Positions 17,852 through 25,727 of a stretch of DNA of 64,000 bases are shown here, piece after piece. A model generated the notes under the pieces. It saw nothing but the letters and a program-made list of their open reading frames with translations, did not search any database and was not told the origin of the DNA. Position 1 is the first letter of the stretch. Every line of letters begins with the position of its first letter. The stretch comes from Alteromonas_E sp965248545 (GTDB taxonomy: Bacteria; Pseudomonadota; Gammaproteobacteria; Enterobacterales; Alteromonadaceae): positions 1,116,001-1,180,000 of the forward strand of contig OZ252110.1 of NCBI GenBank assembly GCA_965248545.1. Reading direction: 5' to 3'. Both the position numbers and the translations under genes were made by a program.

Positions 17852-18298
17852 ATGACGGAAAGAGTATTGAGTGTCGGACAGCTCGCGAAGCGCAGTGGAG
17901 TGAATGTATCCACCTGTCACTTTTACGAACAAAAAGGGTTAATTCGCAGTACCCGAAATACCGGCAATCAACGTCGCTATCACCCAGACGTTCTGCGCCG
18001 CATTTCGGTCATCAAAGCTGCTCAGAAATTGGGCGTCTCGTTAGAGAGTATCAAAGCTGCCTTTGCCACATTGCCCGATGGTAGAACCCCAACCAAGCAA
18101 GATTGGCAACGGCTATCTAAACGTTGGCAACAAGAACTAGATGAACGTATTAACGCGCTGCAACGACTGCGCGACAGCCTGGATAGCTGTATTGGCTGTG
18201 GCTGCTTATCGTTGAAAAGTTGCCCGCTGTACAACCCTGACGATAGCTTGTCGAAGCATGGCAGTGGCCCTGTTATTCTGGATCAAAAACACAAGTAG
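17852..18298 (+). CDS. soxR: Redox-sensing MerR-family activator SoxR
   Basis: 148 residues. The N-terminal MerR helix-turn-helix (LSVGQLAKRSGVNVSTCHFYEQKGLI) is followed by a dimerisation helix and the diagnostic [2Fe-2S] cluster motif CIGCGCLSLKSCPLY, four cysteines near residues 111-121. SoxR is oxidised by redox-cycling compounds or superoxide and then activates promoters with long spacers. No soxS is adjacent, so as in many non-enteric bacteria it probably acts directly, here on the divergent VOC pair. Confidence 0.96.
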   Translation: MTERVLSVGQLAKRSGVNVSTCHFYEQKGLIRSTRNTGNQRRYHPDVLRRISVIKAAQKLGVSLESIKAAFATLPDGRTPTKQDWQRLSKRWQQELDERINALQRLRDSLDSCIGCGCLSLKSCPLYNPDDSLSKHGSGPVILDQKHK

Positions 18299-18303
18299 TC
18301 AGT

Positions 18304-18348
18304 TTTGAGGTAATTCTGAACATTACCTCAAAGCCCTCGAGCTTTTTT
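18304..18348 (+). terminator. Hairpin after soxR, possible terminator
   Basis: A perfect 11-base inverted repeat (TTTGAGGTAAT at 18304-18314, ATTACCTCAAA at 18322-18332, 7-base loop) begins five bases after the soxR stop. A smaller AAGC/GCTT stem overlaps its end and runs into six T residues (18343-18348). Confidence 0.6.
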
Positions 18349-18467
18349 CGAACAAACTGAAATGAGTAAAGACAAACAGTGAACTTAACGCAACGAAAAT
18401 CCTCTTATGTGATATGCATTGCATAACAGCGCCGGCATAAACGCTATCTTGAAAAAGGAAATGACGG

Positions 18468-18716
18468 ATGAAAAAACTGATAGGGAGTTTGACCATTGTT
18501 TTACTGGGGGGATGCAGCACGGGTCCGCAGATAGAAACCGGTGACTCAACCCTTAACGCATTGGTAAACACGCCAATTGCAATCTACAACGCGGAACAAA
18601 GGACACCAAAGACATGCTCGGACAAGACCGGAAATGCTAAGTCAGAGTGTCTGAAACGTGTAGAGCAAATAACCAAAGCGATTGAAAAACACAAGCGCAC
18701 TTCATCGTCTCAATGA
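18468..18716 (+). CDS. Small predicted lipoprotein of unknown function
   Basis: 82 residues. A short signal (KKLIGSLTIVLLGGC) ends in a lipobox with Cys at residue 16, so the mature protein is about 67 residues anchored to a membrane. The mature part is polar and includes TCSDKTGNAKSECLKR, two cysteines that may form a disulfide in the periplasm, and a lysine-rich helix near the end. AAAGGAA precedes the ATG. I do not recognise the family. It stands alone between soxR and the gene at 18875. Confidence 0.72.
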   Translation: MKKLIGSLTIVLLGGCSTGPQIETGDSTLNALVNTPIAIYNAEQRTPKTCSDKTGNAKSECLKRVEQITKAIEKHKRTSSSQ

Positions 18717-18874
18717 GCTGCGGTCGCATATCTGCCATTCGGCGTTATTTCGCAACGCCATAACGCTTTCAACTTAACTTCTACGTCTTCAATGGTAGTG
18801 TCGCCAAACCTTGTCCAATCTGTTTGATCATAGAAATAGATCCTCAATCAGTTATTTGTGCCCGGAGATCATGA

Positions 18875-20305
18875 ATGCGCGTCAAAACTCTGTTCAGTAT
18901 AATATTGCTGTGCTGTGTCCCAAGTTCAGTACTCGCTCAAAATGCGGACTCTTTTGTTGAAGAATTGAAGTCTCACTATCAAGATACACTTTCAATCCAA
19001 TCCTACACACTTCAATATCACTTTCTTAATAGCGTTTATCGCGATGACCATTACTGGGACTACAAAAGCCCCAATCGTCATTGGTCGAGAAGAACCGTCG
19101 CAGTTGACATGAAAAACCGGCAATTCTACGACAATGATACGTTGTATTTCACTGGCGGGCGTGTCTACGACAGAGTGCAGTTTCAAAGCGATACAGAAAG
19201 CTTTTTTTATGAAAAAAGTGCGTCATTGTTAGGTAGAGCCCTCGTAAAAAGGGATATGAATAACTTCGATAGATTTATCAAACATCAAGCTATGAATATA
19301 GACTTTATAGCGGTTCGTCCTCTGCTTCGCGAAAAAGACATTCAGAGTACCATCTCAGTTCGACCGAGTGAGGATGACGCTATTACGATACTTTCCCACA
19401 CGACAGCAGAAGGTGGCGAGGTGACCTACACATTCCAAAACTCACCGTTGCGACTCAAATCGATAGATAAAGGGACTCGAGATGGTGTGTTTATATACGC
19501 TGACTATCAAACCTCTGATAAATTTCACTTTGCACGCTCAGTCTACAAATACTACGACGGCGCTAAGGAGCCAAGCTATATCAGTTACAACGACCACTTT
19601 GATGTAATTGACTCCATAGCACCCTACAAATTGAAGGTACCAGAAGGCTACGGCCCGGAACTGGTGAGAGGCGATGGAGTATTGGTCGCAGAAGAGATCG
19701 CTGACAATCTCTATTTAGTTACTGATTCATCGGCGGTTCGCAATGCACTGTTACACATAGTTGATGACAACATACGTGTATTTGGCGCTGCGGGAAATAA
19801 AGAGTTTGCTGACAAAACGCTGGCGTTGGTCGATCAATACTTCCCTGACAAAACCGTTACGTCTGTGTATGTTACACACCCGCATACCTATCAAATGGCA
19901 GGCCTGATGCCGTTCGTTGATCGAGGAATTGAAGTGTTGGCTGACACATACACCATAGCGGCAATCCAAGCCGCGCCTCGATTCAGTGCGAACATAGCAA
20001 GATTCAAATTCCGTGCATTAGAGGCTGAACAAATGGAAAGTGGCGTGAAATTCTATGTACTGGAAAATATGCTCTCTAAAAGACAGAGTTTTGCGTATTT
20101 CGAAAACAGCGGCATTATTTTTCAGTCAAGCTTTCTACATATTCCATTCGATAACACGATAGCCAAAATTGTCCCAACCTACAGTCGAGCATTCATTGAC
20201 TTTATCCGTGCTAAAAAGCTTCATGTAAACCGAGTTGTGGGTAACTACAGGAACAACAATATTTCCGTGGAAGTGATGAATAAAACCTATGATGCGATGA
20301 TGTAA
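18875..20305 (+). CDS. Secreted metallo-beta-lactamase-fold-like protein with degenerate active site
   Basis: 476 residues with a clear Sec signal (FSIILLCCVPSSVLA). Residues about 25-260 form a tyrosine-rich, mostly beta region of unknown function. Residues about 268-470 follow a metallo-beta-lactamase layout (IADNLYLVTDSS..., VYVTHPHTYQMAGLMPFV..., VVGNYRNNN). The metal motif HxHxDH has become H335-P-H337-T-Y-Q340, and the later His of the usual GHG is an Asn-Tyr, so zinc binding and hydrolysis are doubtful. GGAG seven bases before the ATG at 18875 fixes the start. It may be a binding protein or a divergent hydrolase. No operon partner is seen. Confidence 0.75.
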   Translation: MRVKTLFSIILLCCVPSSVLAQNADSFVEELKSHYQDTLSIQSYTLQYHFLNSVYRDDHYWDYKSPNRHWSRRTVAVDMKNRQFYDNDTLYFTGGRVYDRVQFQSDTESFFYEKSASLLGRALVKRDMNNFDRFIKHQAMNIDFIAVRPLLREKDIQSTISVRPSEDDAITILSHTTAEGGEVTYTFQNSPLRLKSIDKGTRDGVFIYADYQTSDKFHFARSVYKYYDGAKEPSYISYNDHFDVIDSIAPYKLKVPEGYGPELVRGDGVLVAEEIADNLYLVTDSSAVRNALLHIVDDNIRVFGAAGNKEFADKTLALVDQYFPDKTVTSVYVTHPHTYQMAGLMPFVDRGIEVLADTYTIAAIQAAPRFSANIARFKFRALEAEQMESGVKFYVLENMLSKRQSFAYFENSGIIFQSSFLHIPFDNTIAKIVPTYSRAFIDFIRAKKLHVNRVVGNYRNNNISVEVMNKTYDAMM

Positions 20306-20320
20306 TTGACTCACAGTAAT

Positions 20321-20381
20321 CCAGCGTTAGCTGTATCGCGCTGATATGCTGTCAACCAGCTTACGTTGACAGCTACGCTGG
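20321..20381. repeat. Overlapping inverted repeats downstream of the MBL-like gene
   Basis: CCAGCGTTAGCTG (20321-20333) can pair with CAGCTACGCTGG (20370-20381), leaving one base bulged. Inside it, GCTGTCAAC (20348-20356) pairs perfectly with GTTGACAGC (20365-20373). The two right arms share four bases, so the hairpins compete. No T tract follows. Confidence 0.6.
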
Positions 20382-20434
20382 GGCATCTCAAATACCTATT
20401 TCCGTTTTATCTGCTGCGAATTTTCTACCCGCAT

Positions 20435-20452
20435 AATTACAAAATTGTAATT
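20435..20452. promoter_or_regulatory. Palindrome upstream of the MipA/OmpV-like gene
   Basis: AATTACAAAATTGTAATT, with perfect 8-base arms around AA, lies 59 bases before the start codon at 20511 in an AT-rich stretch. The position fits an operator for the porin-like gene; the regulator is unknown and not adjacent. Confidence 0.55.
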
Positions 20453-20510
20453 GGTTAAGTCATCCTAACTCCTGCACACTCTTGGGTATGTTTACAAGGA
20501 GATTAATATC

Positions 20511-21257
20511 ATGATCAAAGTCCAAGTTTCCGCGATCATACTATTTCTCGCGGCTAGCTCAGCCAACGCGGGGCAATGGTCAGCGGGTCCAGTGGCCATT
20601 ATCCAGGCAAACCCATATATCGGTGGTGACAGCGGTACCATGTTGATACCAGCCGTCGCATATGTGGGTGAACGCCTATCTGTACGCGGACCATTTGTTG
20701 AATACAAGGCATGGGACAGCAAGCGCGGAGAACCTAGCTTAGCTTTTACTTTGGGCTTAGGCGCTAATGAACTCGAAGTCGATGGCGATGCTCGTCTAGC
20801 CGGCATACAAGATCGCGACAGTGGTTTTTTGGCAGGCCTGCGCTACACAATGCCTGCACTGAATGGTGAATTTTCGACTTCTATTCAAGCCGATATAAGT
20901 GACAAATCTGATGGTTTACGCGTCAGTATCGGCTGGGATAAACCCCTCATCACTCCGCGGCAAAATGGCTGGTTGCTTTCAGCTGGCGTTATCGTTGAGT
21001 ACGCAAATTCCGACTATGCAGACTATTACTTTGGCGTCAGTAACACCGAAGCTAACGTATCCAATTTTGCTACCTATGAAGTTGGAAGCTATGTTCAACC
21101 TGCGCTGACGATCGGGGGGTTCTACTCTTTCAACAAAAATTGGCAGCTGATATACAACTTAGAGTGGCAGATCTTGGCATCCGATGTTAAAGATAGTCCC
21201 ATAGTGGATAAAAGTGGTGCAGGTTCTGGGGTTGTCGGTGTGGTCTACAACTTTTAA
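20511..21257 (+). CDS. MipA/OmpV-family outer-membrane protein
   Basis: 248 residues: a signal peptide ending SSANA, then alternating amphipathic beta-strands and a C-terminal phenylalanine (VVYNF), typical of an outer-membrane barrel. The start GQWSAGPVAIIQANPYIGGD and the repeated pattern match the MipA/OmpV family, which includes MltA-interacting scaffold proteins and regulated porins. An AAGGAG site precedes the ATG. It is a single gene; the palindrome at 20435 suggests regulated expression. Confidence 0.88.
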   Translation: MIKVQVSAIILFLAASSANAGQWSAGPVAIIQANPYIGGDSGTMLIPAVAYVGERLSVRGPFVEYKAWDSKRGEPSLAFTLGLGANELEVDGDARLAGIQDRDSGFLAGLRYTMPALNGEFSTSIQADISDKSDGLRVSIGWDKPLITPRQNGWLLSAGVIVEYANSDYADYYFGVSNTEANVSNFATYEVGSYVQPALTIGGFYSFNKNWQLIYNLEWQILASDVKDSPIVDKSGAGSGVVGVVYNF

Positions 21258-21319
21258 CGTGGCTAAACACACCAATCGGATCGAATGATGCTTTAGCGCA
21301 ATGTCATGTTAGATGTTTG

Positions 21320-21348
21320 GGCGCTTGGAAGAGCTTAAACCGAGCGCC
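21320..21348. repeat. Hairpin between the MipA-like gene and the broken protease gene
   Basis: GGCGCTTGG (21320-21328) pairs with CCGAGCGCC (21340-21348), with one G-U wobble. It lies about 60 bases after the porin stop, between convergent genes. There is no T tract, so termination is only a possibility. Confidence 0.4.
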
Positions 21349-21417
21349 ACTCATTAGACTGTTTTATAACCGCGTCACCAAGGTTTTATGAGTCGCAGAG
21401 ATCACAATCAAAACCCG

Positions 21418-22159
21418 CTATTCACGGTCTGACAATACAAGTTGTAATATAGCGTCTGGCGTCATTTCGCTCACCTCTAGAATATTCTTGCCCGTCTTGC
21501 GCATGGCTTCATGAACGACATAGCGTCCCAGTCGATAACCGATTACCGAGCGCCCGTCCGGATGGAAACCGGATACCCAGTGGTTGTAATTCGCATCGAG
21601 AGGTAGTTGCATAATCTCGTCGAGCCATTCGGCTGCCTGCTCCGGATAATCGTACGCCTCGGCAAAATATTCATCGGTATAAGTTTCAGCAAAAACACTG
21701 GCTAACCCCCTCATTTACTGTGGCAATAGGGATGCCATGCATCGGTCCATACTTGTTCTCCGTCATGGTCCAGCCAGTCACCAAGTGGTGTAGTTCGTGG
21801 TACATGGTAGACGTTAGCGCTTGGCGAGCAGAGGCAGATACCCCGCCTTGCGTTGCTGTAGAGAGCATCACTTCGATTACACCTGGTGCATCGGCTCTGC
21901 CGGTAACACCACCAACTATGTCGATGTTACGGTCAATTGCTACCACATTCACCGTTACATCAGGCGTTAATGTCGGCAATAAGTTTCTAACACCCTGCTC
22001 TGACTGCTCAATAATCTGCGTTATCAAGGCCTTTTCATCTTGAGTGAAGGTATAAGTCTCTGAGGAAAAGTTGATGGTCGTATCAGCCAATGCTGTGCTT
22101 GAAAACAGTAGAGTAGTTAAGAGTGTTGCTGCGAGTTTTGATTTCATTATGGTTTTCAT
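21418..22159 (-). pseudogene. Frameshifted secreted zinc-protease-like gene
   Basis: Two leftward frames join into one protein. The upstream frame (22159 to about 21686) has a signal peptide (LAATLLTTLLFSSTALA), a zinc motif HELHH in MYHELHHLVTGW and then VNEG before going out of frame. The downstream frame resumes with LASVFAETYTDEYF, completing the expected NEGLAS third-ligand motif, and runs to 21418. The break is at a run of five G (minus strand; C run at 21706-21710): removing one base restores a protein of about 246 residues. This is either a real inactivating frameshift, a slippage-prone tract or a sequencing error. HELHH plus NEG-LA resembles DUF2268-like gluzincins. Confidence 0.85.
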
Positions 22160-22328
22160 ATGTGGTTAAAAGTCAGACCAGAGCAATTCTAAGGCCAAGT
22201 ATTTTTCACATATAAAACAGGAGGTTAGCTACAATTTAAAATGTGGTGGTAGTTAATATTACCAATCGCACATCAAACTCACTATTAAGTGGTCCAAAGG
22301 CCACTAAAAGTCACTTTTAACCACGCAC

Positions 22329-22356
22329 AAAAAAGGCCGCGAACGCGGCCTTTTTT
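22329..22356 (-). terminator. Strong rho-independent terminator of the S10 operon
   Basis: A 13-base stem (GGCCGCG core flanked by A and T runs) closes on a two-base AA loop. It ends about 20 bases past the rpsQ stop and is symmetrical enough to work in both directions. It shows that transcription does not continue to an spc operon. Confidence 0.95.
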
Positions 22357-22374
22357 ACACTATTGAATAAAAAC

Positions 22375-22632
22375 TTATTCAGCAGATTTAGTAACGACGT
22401 CTACCAGCATCCAAGTCTTTGACTTAGAAAGAGGGCGACATTCACGAATTGTTACTACGTCACCTTCGTTGCACTGATTAGTTTCATCGTGAGCGTGTAG
22501 CTTAGTAGTACGCTTAATGAATTTACCGTAGATTGGGTGCTTCACTTTACGCTCTACTGCAACCGTAATGGTTTTATCCATTTTATTGCTAACCACACGA
22601 CCTTGTACTGTACGAATTGTTTGTTCAGTCAT
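22375..22632 (-). CDS. rpsQ: 30S ribosomal protein uS17
   Basis: 85 residues, beginning EQTIRTVQGRVVSNKMDKTITVAVERKVKH, the classic S17 N-terminus. It is a primary 16S rRNA-binding protein with an OB fold. It is the last gene of the S10 operon, and its start codon overlaps the rpmC stop by one base. A strong terminator follows at once, where rplN of the spc operon would normally be. Confidence 0.98.
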   Translation of the reverse strand: MTEQTIRTVQGRVVSNKMDKTITVAVERKVKHPIYGKFIKRTTKLHAHDETNQCNEGDVVTIRECRPLSKSKTWMLVDVVTKSAE

Positions 22633-22823
22633 TAGCCTTTAGCCTTTTCAGTCAGAATGGTTTTAACACGCGCGATGCTACGACGCACTTTCTTCAACTG
22701 GTCAGTTTTTTCAAGCTGGCCTGTTGTGTGCTGCATGCGTAGGTTGAACTGCTCTTTTAGAAGGCTGATTAGCTCTTCGTTCAATTCATCTACGCTCTTT
22801 GCTTTTAGTTCAGTCGCATTCAT
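22632..22823 (-). CDS. rpmC: 50S ribosomal protein uL29
   Basis: 63 residues, the normal size. It is an all-helical protein with the family core EELISLLKEQFNLRMQHTTGQL and a basic C-terminus. L29 sits near the peptide exit tunnel and helps dock trigger factor and SRP. It shares single-base overlaps with rplP and rpsQ, so the three are translationally coupled. Confidence 0.98.
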   Translation of the reverse strand: MNATELKAKSVDELNEELISLLKEQFNLRMQHTTGQLEKTDQLKKVRRSIARVKTILTEKAKG

Positions 22824-23236
22824 TACATCACCGTCCGAGTTACAAAGGTTGTCTTAAATGGCAGTTTTGCCGCAGCCAATGCAAACGCTTCACGAGCTAG
22901 ATCTTCTGGAACACCTTCCATCTCATATAACACGCGACCCGGTTGAATTTGGCATACCCAGTACTCAACGTTACCTTTACCTTTACCTTGACGCACTTCA
23001 AGAGGCTTCTCAGTAATTGGCTTATCAGGGAAAACGCGGATCCAGATTTTACCTTGACGCTTAACGTGACGAGTCATCGCACGACGAGCTGCTTCGATTT
23101 GACGTGCAGTCATTCGACCACGCGCTACGGCTTTTAGGCCGTATGTACCGAAGCTAACTTTACCACCGGCGATAGCCATACCACGGTTACGCCCTTTATG
23201 CATTTTACGAAATTTCGTACGCTTTGGTTGTAACAT
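22823..23236 (-). CDS. rplP: 50S ribosomal protein uL16
   Basis: 137 residues, starting LQPKRTKFRKMHKGRNRG and containing the conserved GKGNVEYWVCQIQPGRVLYEM segment. L16 binds 23S rRNA near the A site and is needed late in 50S assembly. It begins three bases after rpsC and overlaps rpmC by one base. Confidence 0.98.
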   Translation of the reverse strand: MLQPKRTKFRKMHKGRNRGMAIAGGKVSFGTYGLKAVARGRMTARQIEAARRAMTRHVKRQGKIWIRVFPDKPITEKPLEVRQGKGKGNVEYWVCQIQPGRVLYEMEGVPEDLAREAFALAAAKLPFKTTFVTRTVM

Positions 23237-23239
23237 TGA

Positions 23240-23944
23240 TTAGCCCTCTCGCTTAGCGTTGCGGCCTTTCTTCTTAGGTGCAGGTTGTTGCTCAACTGCG
23301 TTTGCTGCAGGTAAACCACCCAAAACTTCACCTTTGAAGATCCACACTTTAACGCCAATGATTCCGTAAGTAGTTAGCGCTTCAGAGGTTGCGTAATCGA
23401 TATCAGCACGGAATGTGTGCAAAGGTACACGACCTTCACGATACCATTCACTACGTGCGATTTCTGCGCCGCCTAGACGACCGCTTACTTCAACCTTGAT
23501 ACCTTTAGCGCCAAGACGCATTGCGTTTTGTACCGCACGCTTCATAGCGCGACGGAACATAACACGGCGTTCTAGCTGGCTTGAGATGCTGTCAGCAACT
23601 AGCTGTGCATCTAGCTCAGGCTTACGGACTTCAGCAATATTAATCTGAGCTGGCACACCGGCTAGCTTAGATACGTGATTACGAAGCTTTTCTACATCTT
23701 CACCTTTCTTACCGATAACAACACCTGGGCGAGCAGTGTGAATAGTCACACGGATGCTTTTCGCAGGACGTTCGATAACGATTTTAGAAAGAGAAGCGTT
23801 CTTCAACTGTTTAGTTAGATACTTACGAACTTCGTGATCATTAAACAAGTTGTCTGCATACTCTGCAGTATTCGCGTACCAGGTAGATGTCCATGGCTTG
23901 CTGATACCCAGGCGTATACCCGTAGGATGTACCTTCTGTCCCAT
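23240..23944 (-). CDS. rpsC: 30S ribosomal protein uS3
   Basis: 234 residues. The N-terminal GQKVHPTGIRLG is followed by a KH-type RNA-binding domain (RPGVVIGKKGEDVEKLR) and the C-terminal S3 domain (GRLGGAEIARSEWYREGRVPLHT). S3 is part of the mRNA entry-channel helicase surface. It lies nine bases after rplV in the S10 operon. Confidence 0.98.
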   Translation of the reverse strand: MGQKVHPTGIRLGISKPWTSTWYANTAEYADNLFNDHEVRKYLTKQLKNASLSKIVIERPAKSIRVTIHTARPGVVIGKKGEDVEKLRNHVSKLAGVPAQINIAEVRKPELDAQLVADSISSQLERRVMFRRAMKRAVQNAMRLGAKGIKVEVSGRLGGAEIARSEWYREGRVPLHTFRADIDYATSEALTTYGIIGVKVWIFKGEVLGGLPAANAVEQQPAPKKKGRNAKREG

Positions 23945-23953
23945 TCTCTACTC

Positions 23954-24286
23954 CTAGTTATCCGCTACAACCACAGTAATGTGACTGCTACGCTTAAAAA
24001 TACGATCAGCACGGCCTTTCGCACGTGTCTTGATCCGCTTCATCGTTGGGCCTTCGTCAACATAGATTTTGGCAACGGTCAATTCGTCAATATCAGCACC
24101 TTCGTTGTGCTCTGCATTTGCAATCGCAGACTCAAGTACTTTCTTGACCAATGCTGCACTTTTCTTAGGGCTATAAGCTAATACTTCTAGCGCCTTTTCA
24201 ACGTGCAAACCGCGAATCTGATCTGCTACCAAACGTGCTTTTTGAGCTGACGTACGGGCAAAACGGTGTTTAGCTAATGCTTCCAT
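23954..24286 (-). CDS. rplV: 50S ribosomal protein uL22
   Basis: 110 residues, the expected length. The N-terminus EALAKHRFARTSAQKARLVADQIRG is characteristic, and the long beta hairpin that lines the exit tunnel ends in KGRADRIFKRSSHITVVV. It lies 11 bases after rpsS. Confidence 0.98.
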   Translation of the reverse strand: MEALAKHRFARTSAQKARLVADQIRGLHVEKALEVLAYSPKKSAALVKKVLESAIANAEHNEGADIDELTVAKIYVDEGPTMKRIKTRAKGRADRIFKRSSHITVVVADN

Positions 24287-24297
24287 CTCTTTTCCCC

Positions 24298-24573
24298 TTA
24301 ACGTTTCGCTTTCTTATCCGCGACATGGCCGCGGTAAGTGCGCGTTGGCGCAAATTCGCCCAACTTGTGGCCAACCATTTCGTCACTGATCAATACAGGA
24401 ACGTGCTGGCGACCGTTATGGACTGCAATGGTTAAACCAATCATATCTGGAATAATCATTGAACGGCGTGACCAAGTTTTGATTGGACGACGCTCGTTCT
24501 TTTCCACTGCAGCCTCTACCTTCTTCAGCAAGTGAAGGTCAATAAAAGGACCTTTCTTGAGAGAACGTGGCAT
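24298..24573 (-). CDS. rpsS: 30S ribosomal protein uS19
   Basis: 91 residues, beginning PRSLKKGPFIDLHLLKKVE and ending in the usual lysine-rich tail after FAPTRTYRGHVADKKAK. S19 belongs to the head of the 30S subunit with S13. It follows rplB by 15 bases in the conserved order. Confidence 0.98.
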   Translation of the reverse strand: MPRSLKKGPFIDLHLLKKVEAAVEKNERRPIKTWSRRSMIIPDMIGLTIAVHNGRQHVPVLISDEMVGHKLGEFAPTRTYRGHVADKKAKR

Positions 24574-24588
24574 GGTGAATCCTCGCTA

Positions 24589-25413
24589 TTACTTGTTACG
24601 ACGACGTACGATAAGCTTATCTGTACGCTTGTTACTACGTGTTTTCTTACCTTTGGTAGGAACACCCCATGGAGTAACCGGATGACGGCCTCCAGAAGTA
24701 CGTCCCTCACCACCACCGTGTGGGTGATCAACCGGGTTCATGGCAACACCACGAACTGTCGGACGAACACCACGCCAGCGGTTAGCACCAGCTTTACCTA
24801 GTGAACGTAGCATGTGTTCAGCGTTGCCGACTTCGCCAATAGTGGCACGGCAATCCGCTAATACTTTACGCATCTCGCCAGAACGAAGACGCAAAGTAAC
24901 GTATGCTCCATCACGCGCTAGAATCTGTGCATAAGCACCAGCTGAGCGAGCGATTTGAGCACCTTTACCAGGCTTCATTTCGATAGCGTGAACAACAGTA
25001 CCTACTGGAATGTTGCGCATTGGCATTGCGTTACCCGCTTTGATTGGTGCGTCAGAACCTGACTGCACTGCATCACCAGCTTGAGCACCCTTAGGCGCAA
25101 GGATGTAACGACGTTCACCGTCTGCGTACAATACCAATGCGATGTTTGCAGAACGGTTTGGATCATATTCCAAACGTTCGATCTTCGCAGGGATACCGTC
25201 TTTGTTGCGTTTAAAATCGATTACACGATAGTGATGCTTGTGACCACCACCGATATGGCGCACCGTGATGCGACCATTGTTGTTACGACCACCAGACTTG
25301 CTGTTCTTTTCCAACAAAGGCGCATAAGGAGCACCTTTGTGTAGATCAGGGTTAACAACCTGAACTACGTGACGGCGACCGGCAGAAGTTGGCTTAGCTT
25401 TCAATAATGGCAT
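24589..25413 (-). CDS. rplB: 50S ribosomal protein uL2
   Basis: 274 residues, the bacterial norm. The conserved GGGHKHHYRVIDFKR region and the C-terminal MNPVDHPHGGGEGRTSGGR loop, which carries the histidine near the peptidyl-transferase centre, are both intact. L2 is essential for subunit association. Confidence 0.98.
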   Translation of the reverse strand: MPLLKAKPTSAGRRHVVQVVNPDLHKGAPYAPLLEKNSKSGGRNNNGRITVRHIGGGHKHHYRVIDFKRNKDGIPAKIERLEYDPNRSANIALVLYADGERRYILAPKGAQAGDAVQSGSDAPIKAGNAMPMRNIPVGTVVHAIEMKPGKGAQIARSAGAYAQILARDGAYVTLRLRSGEMRKVLADCRATIGEVGNAEHMLRSLGKAGANRWRGVRPTVRGVAMNPVDHPHGGGEGRTSGGRHPVTPWGVPTKGKKTRSNKRTDKLIVRRRNK

Positions 25414-25427
25414 GTCTAATCCCCTTC

Positions 25428-25727
25428 TTATTCAGCGCCACCGACGAAGTCGATGTCCTGTCCTTCTTTAAGTACAACGTAGGCCTTTTTCCAGTCACTA
25501 CGCTTACCGAAGTGTGCACCGTGACGCTTAGTCTTACCTTTAACGTTTACAGTGCGAACAGAATTCACTTCAACTTCGAACAAAGATTCAACAGCAGCTT
25601 TGATCTCTGCTTTGTTGGCGTCTTTAACAACTTTAAATACTACTGTGTTGTTTGCTTCAGCGGCCATTGTTGACTTTTCAGACACATGTGGCGCTACCAA
25701 CACTTTTAATAGACGTTCCTGGTTCAT
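25428..25727 (-). CDS. rplW: 50S ribosomal protein uL23
   Basis: 99 residues with the typical LLKVLVAPHVSEKST start and the NTVVFKVVKDANKAEIKAAVE core. L23 is the main docking site for trigger factor and SRP at the exit tunnel. Its start overlaps the rplD stop by four bases (ATGA). Confidence 0.98.
   Translation of the reverse strand: MNQERLLKVLVAPHVSEKSTMAAEANNTVVFKVVKDANKAEIKAAVESLFEVEVNSVRTVNVKGKTKRHGAHFGKRSDWKKAYVVLKEGQDIDFVGGAE

Noticed and set aside
18304..18332. Second SoxR site after soxR
   Set aside because: The arms contain TTGAGG and CCTCAA but in the reverse order and spacing to a SoxR box; a 3' hairpin of the soxR transcript explains it better.
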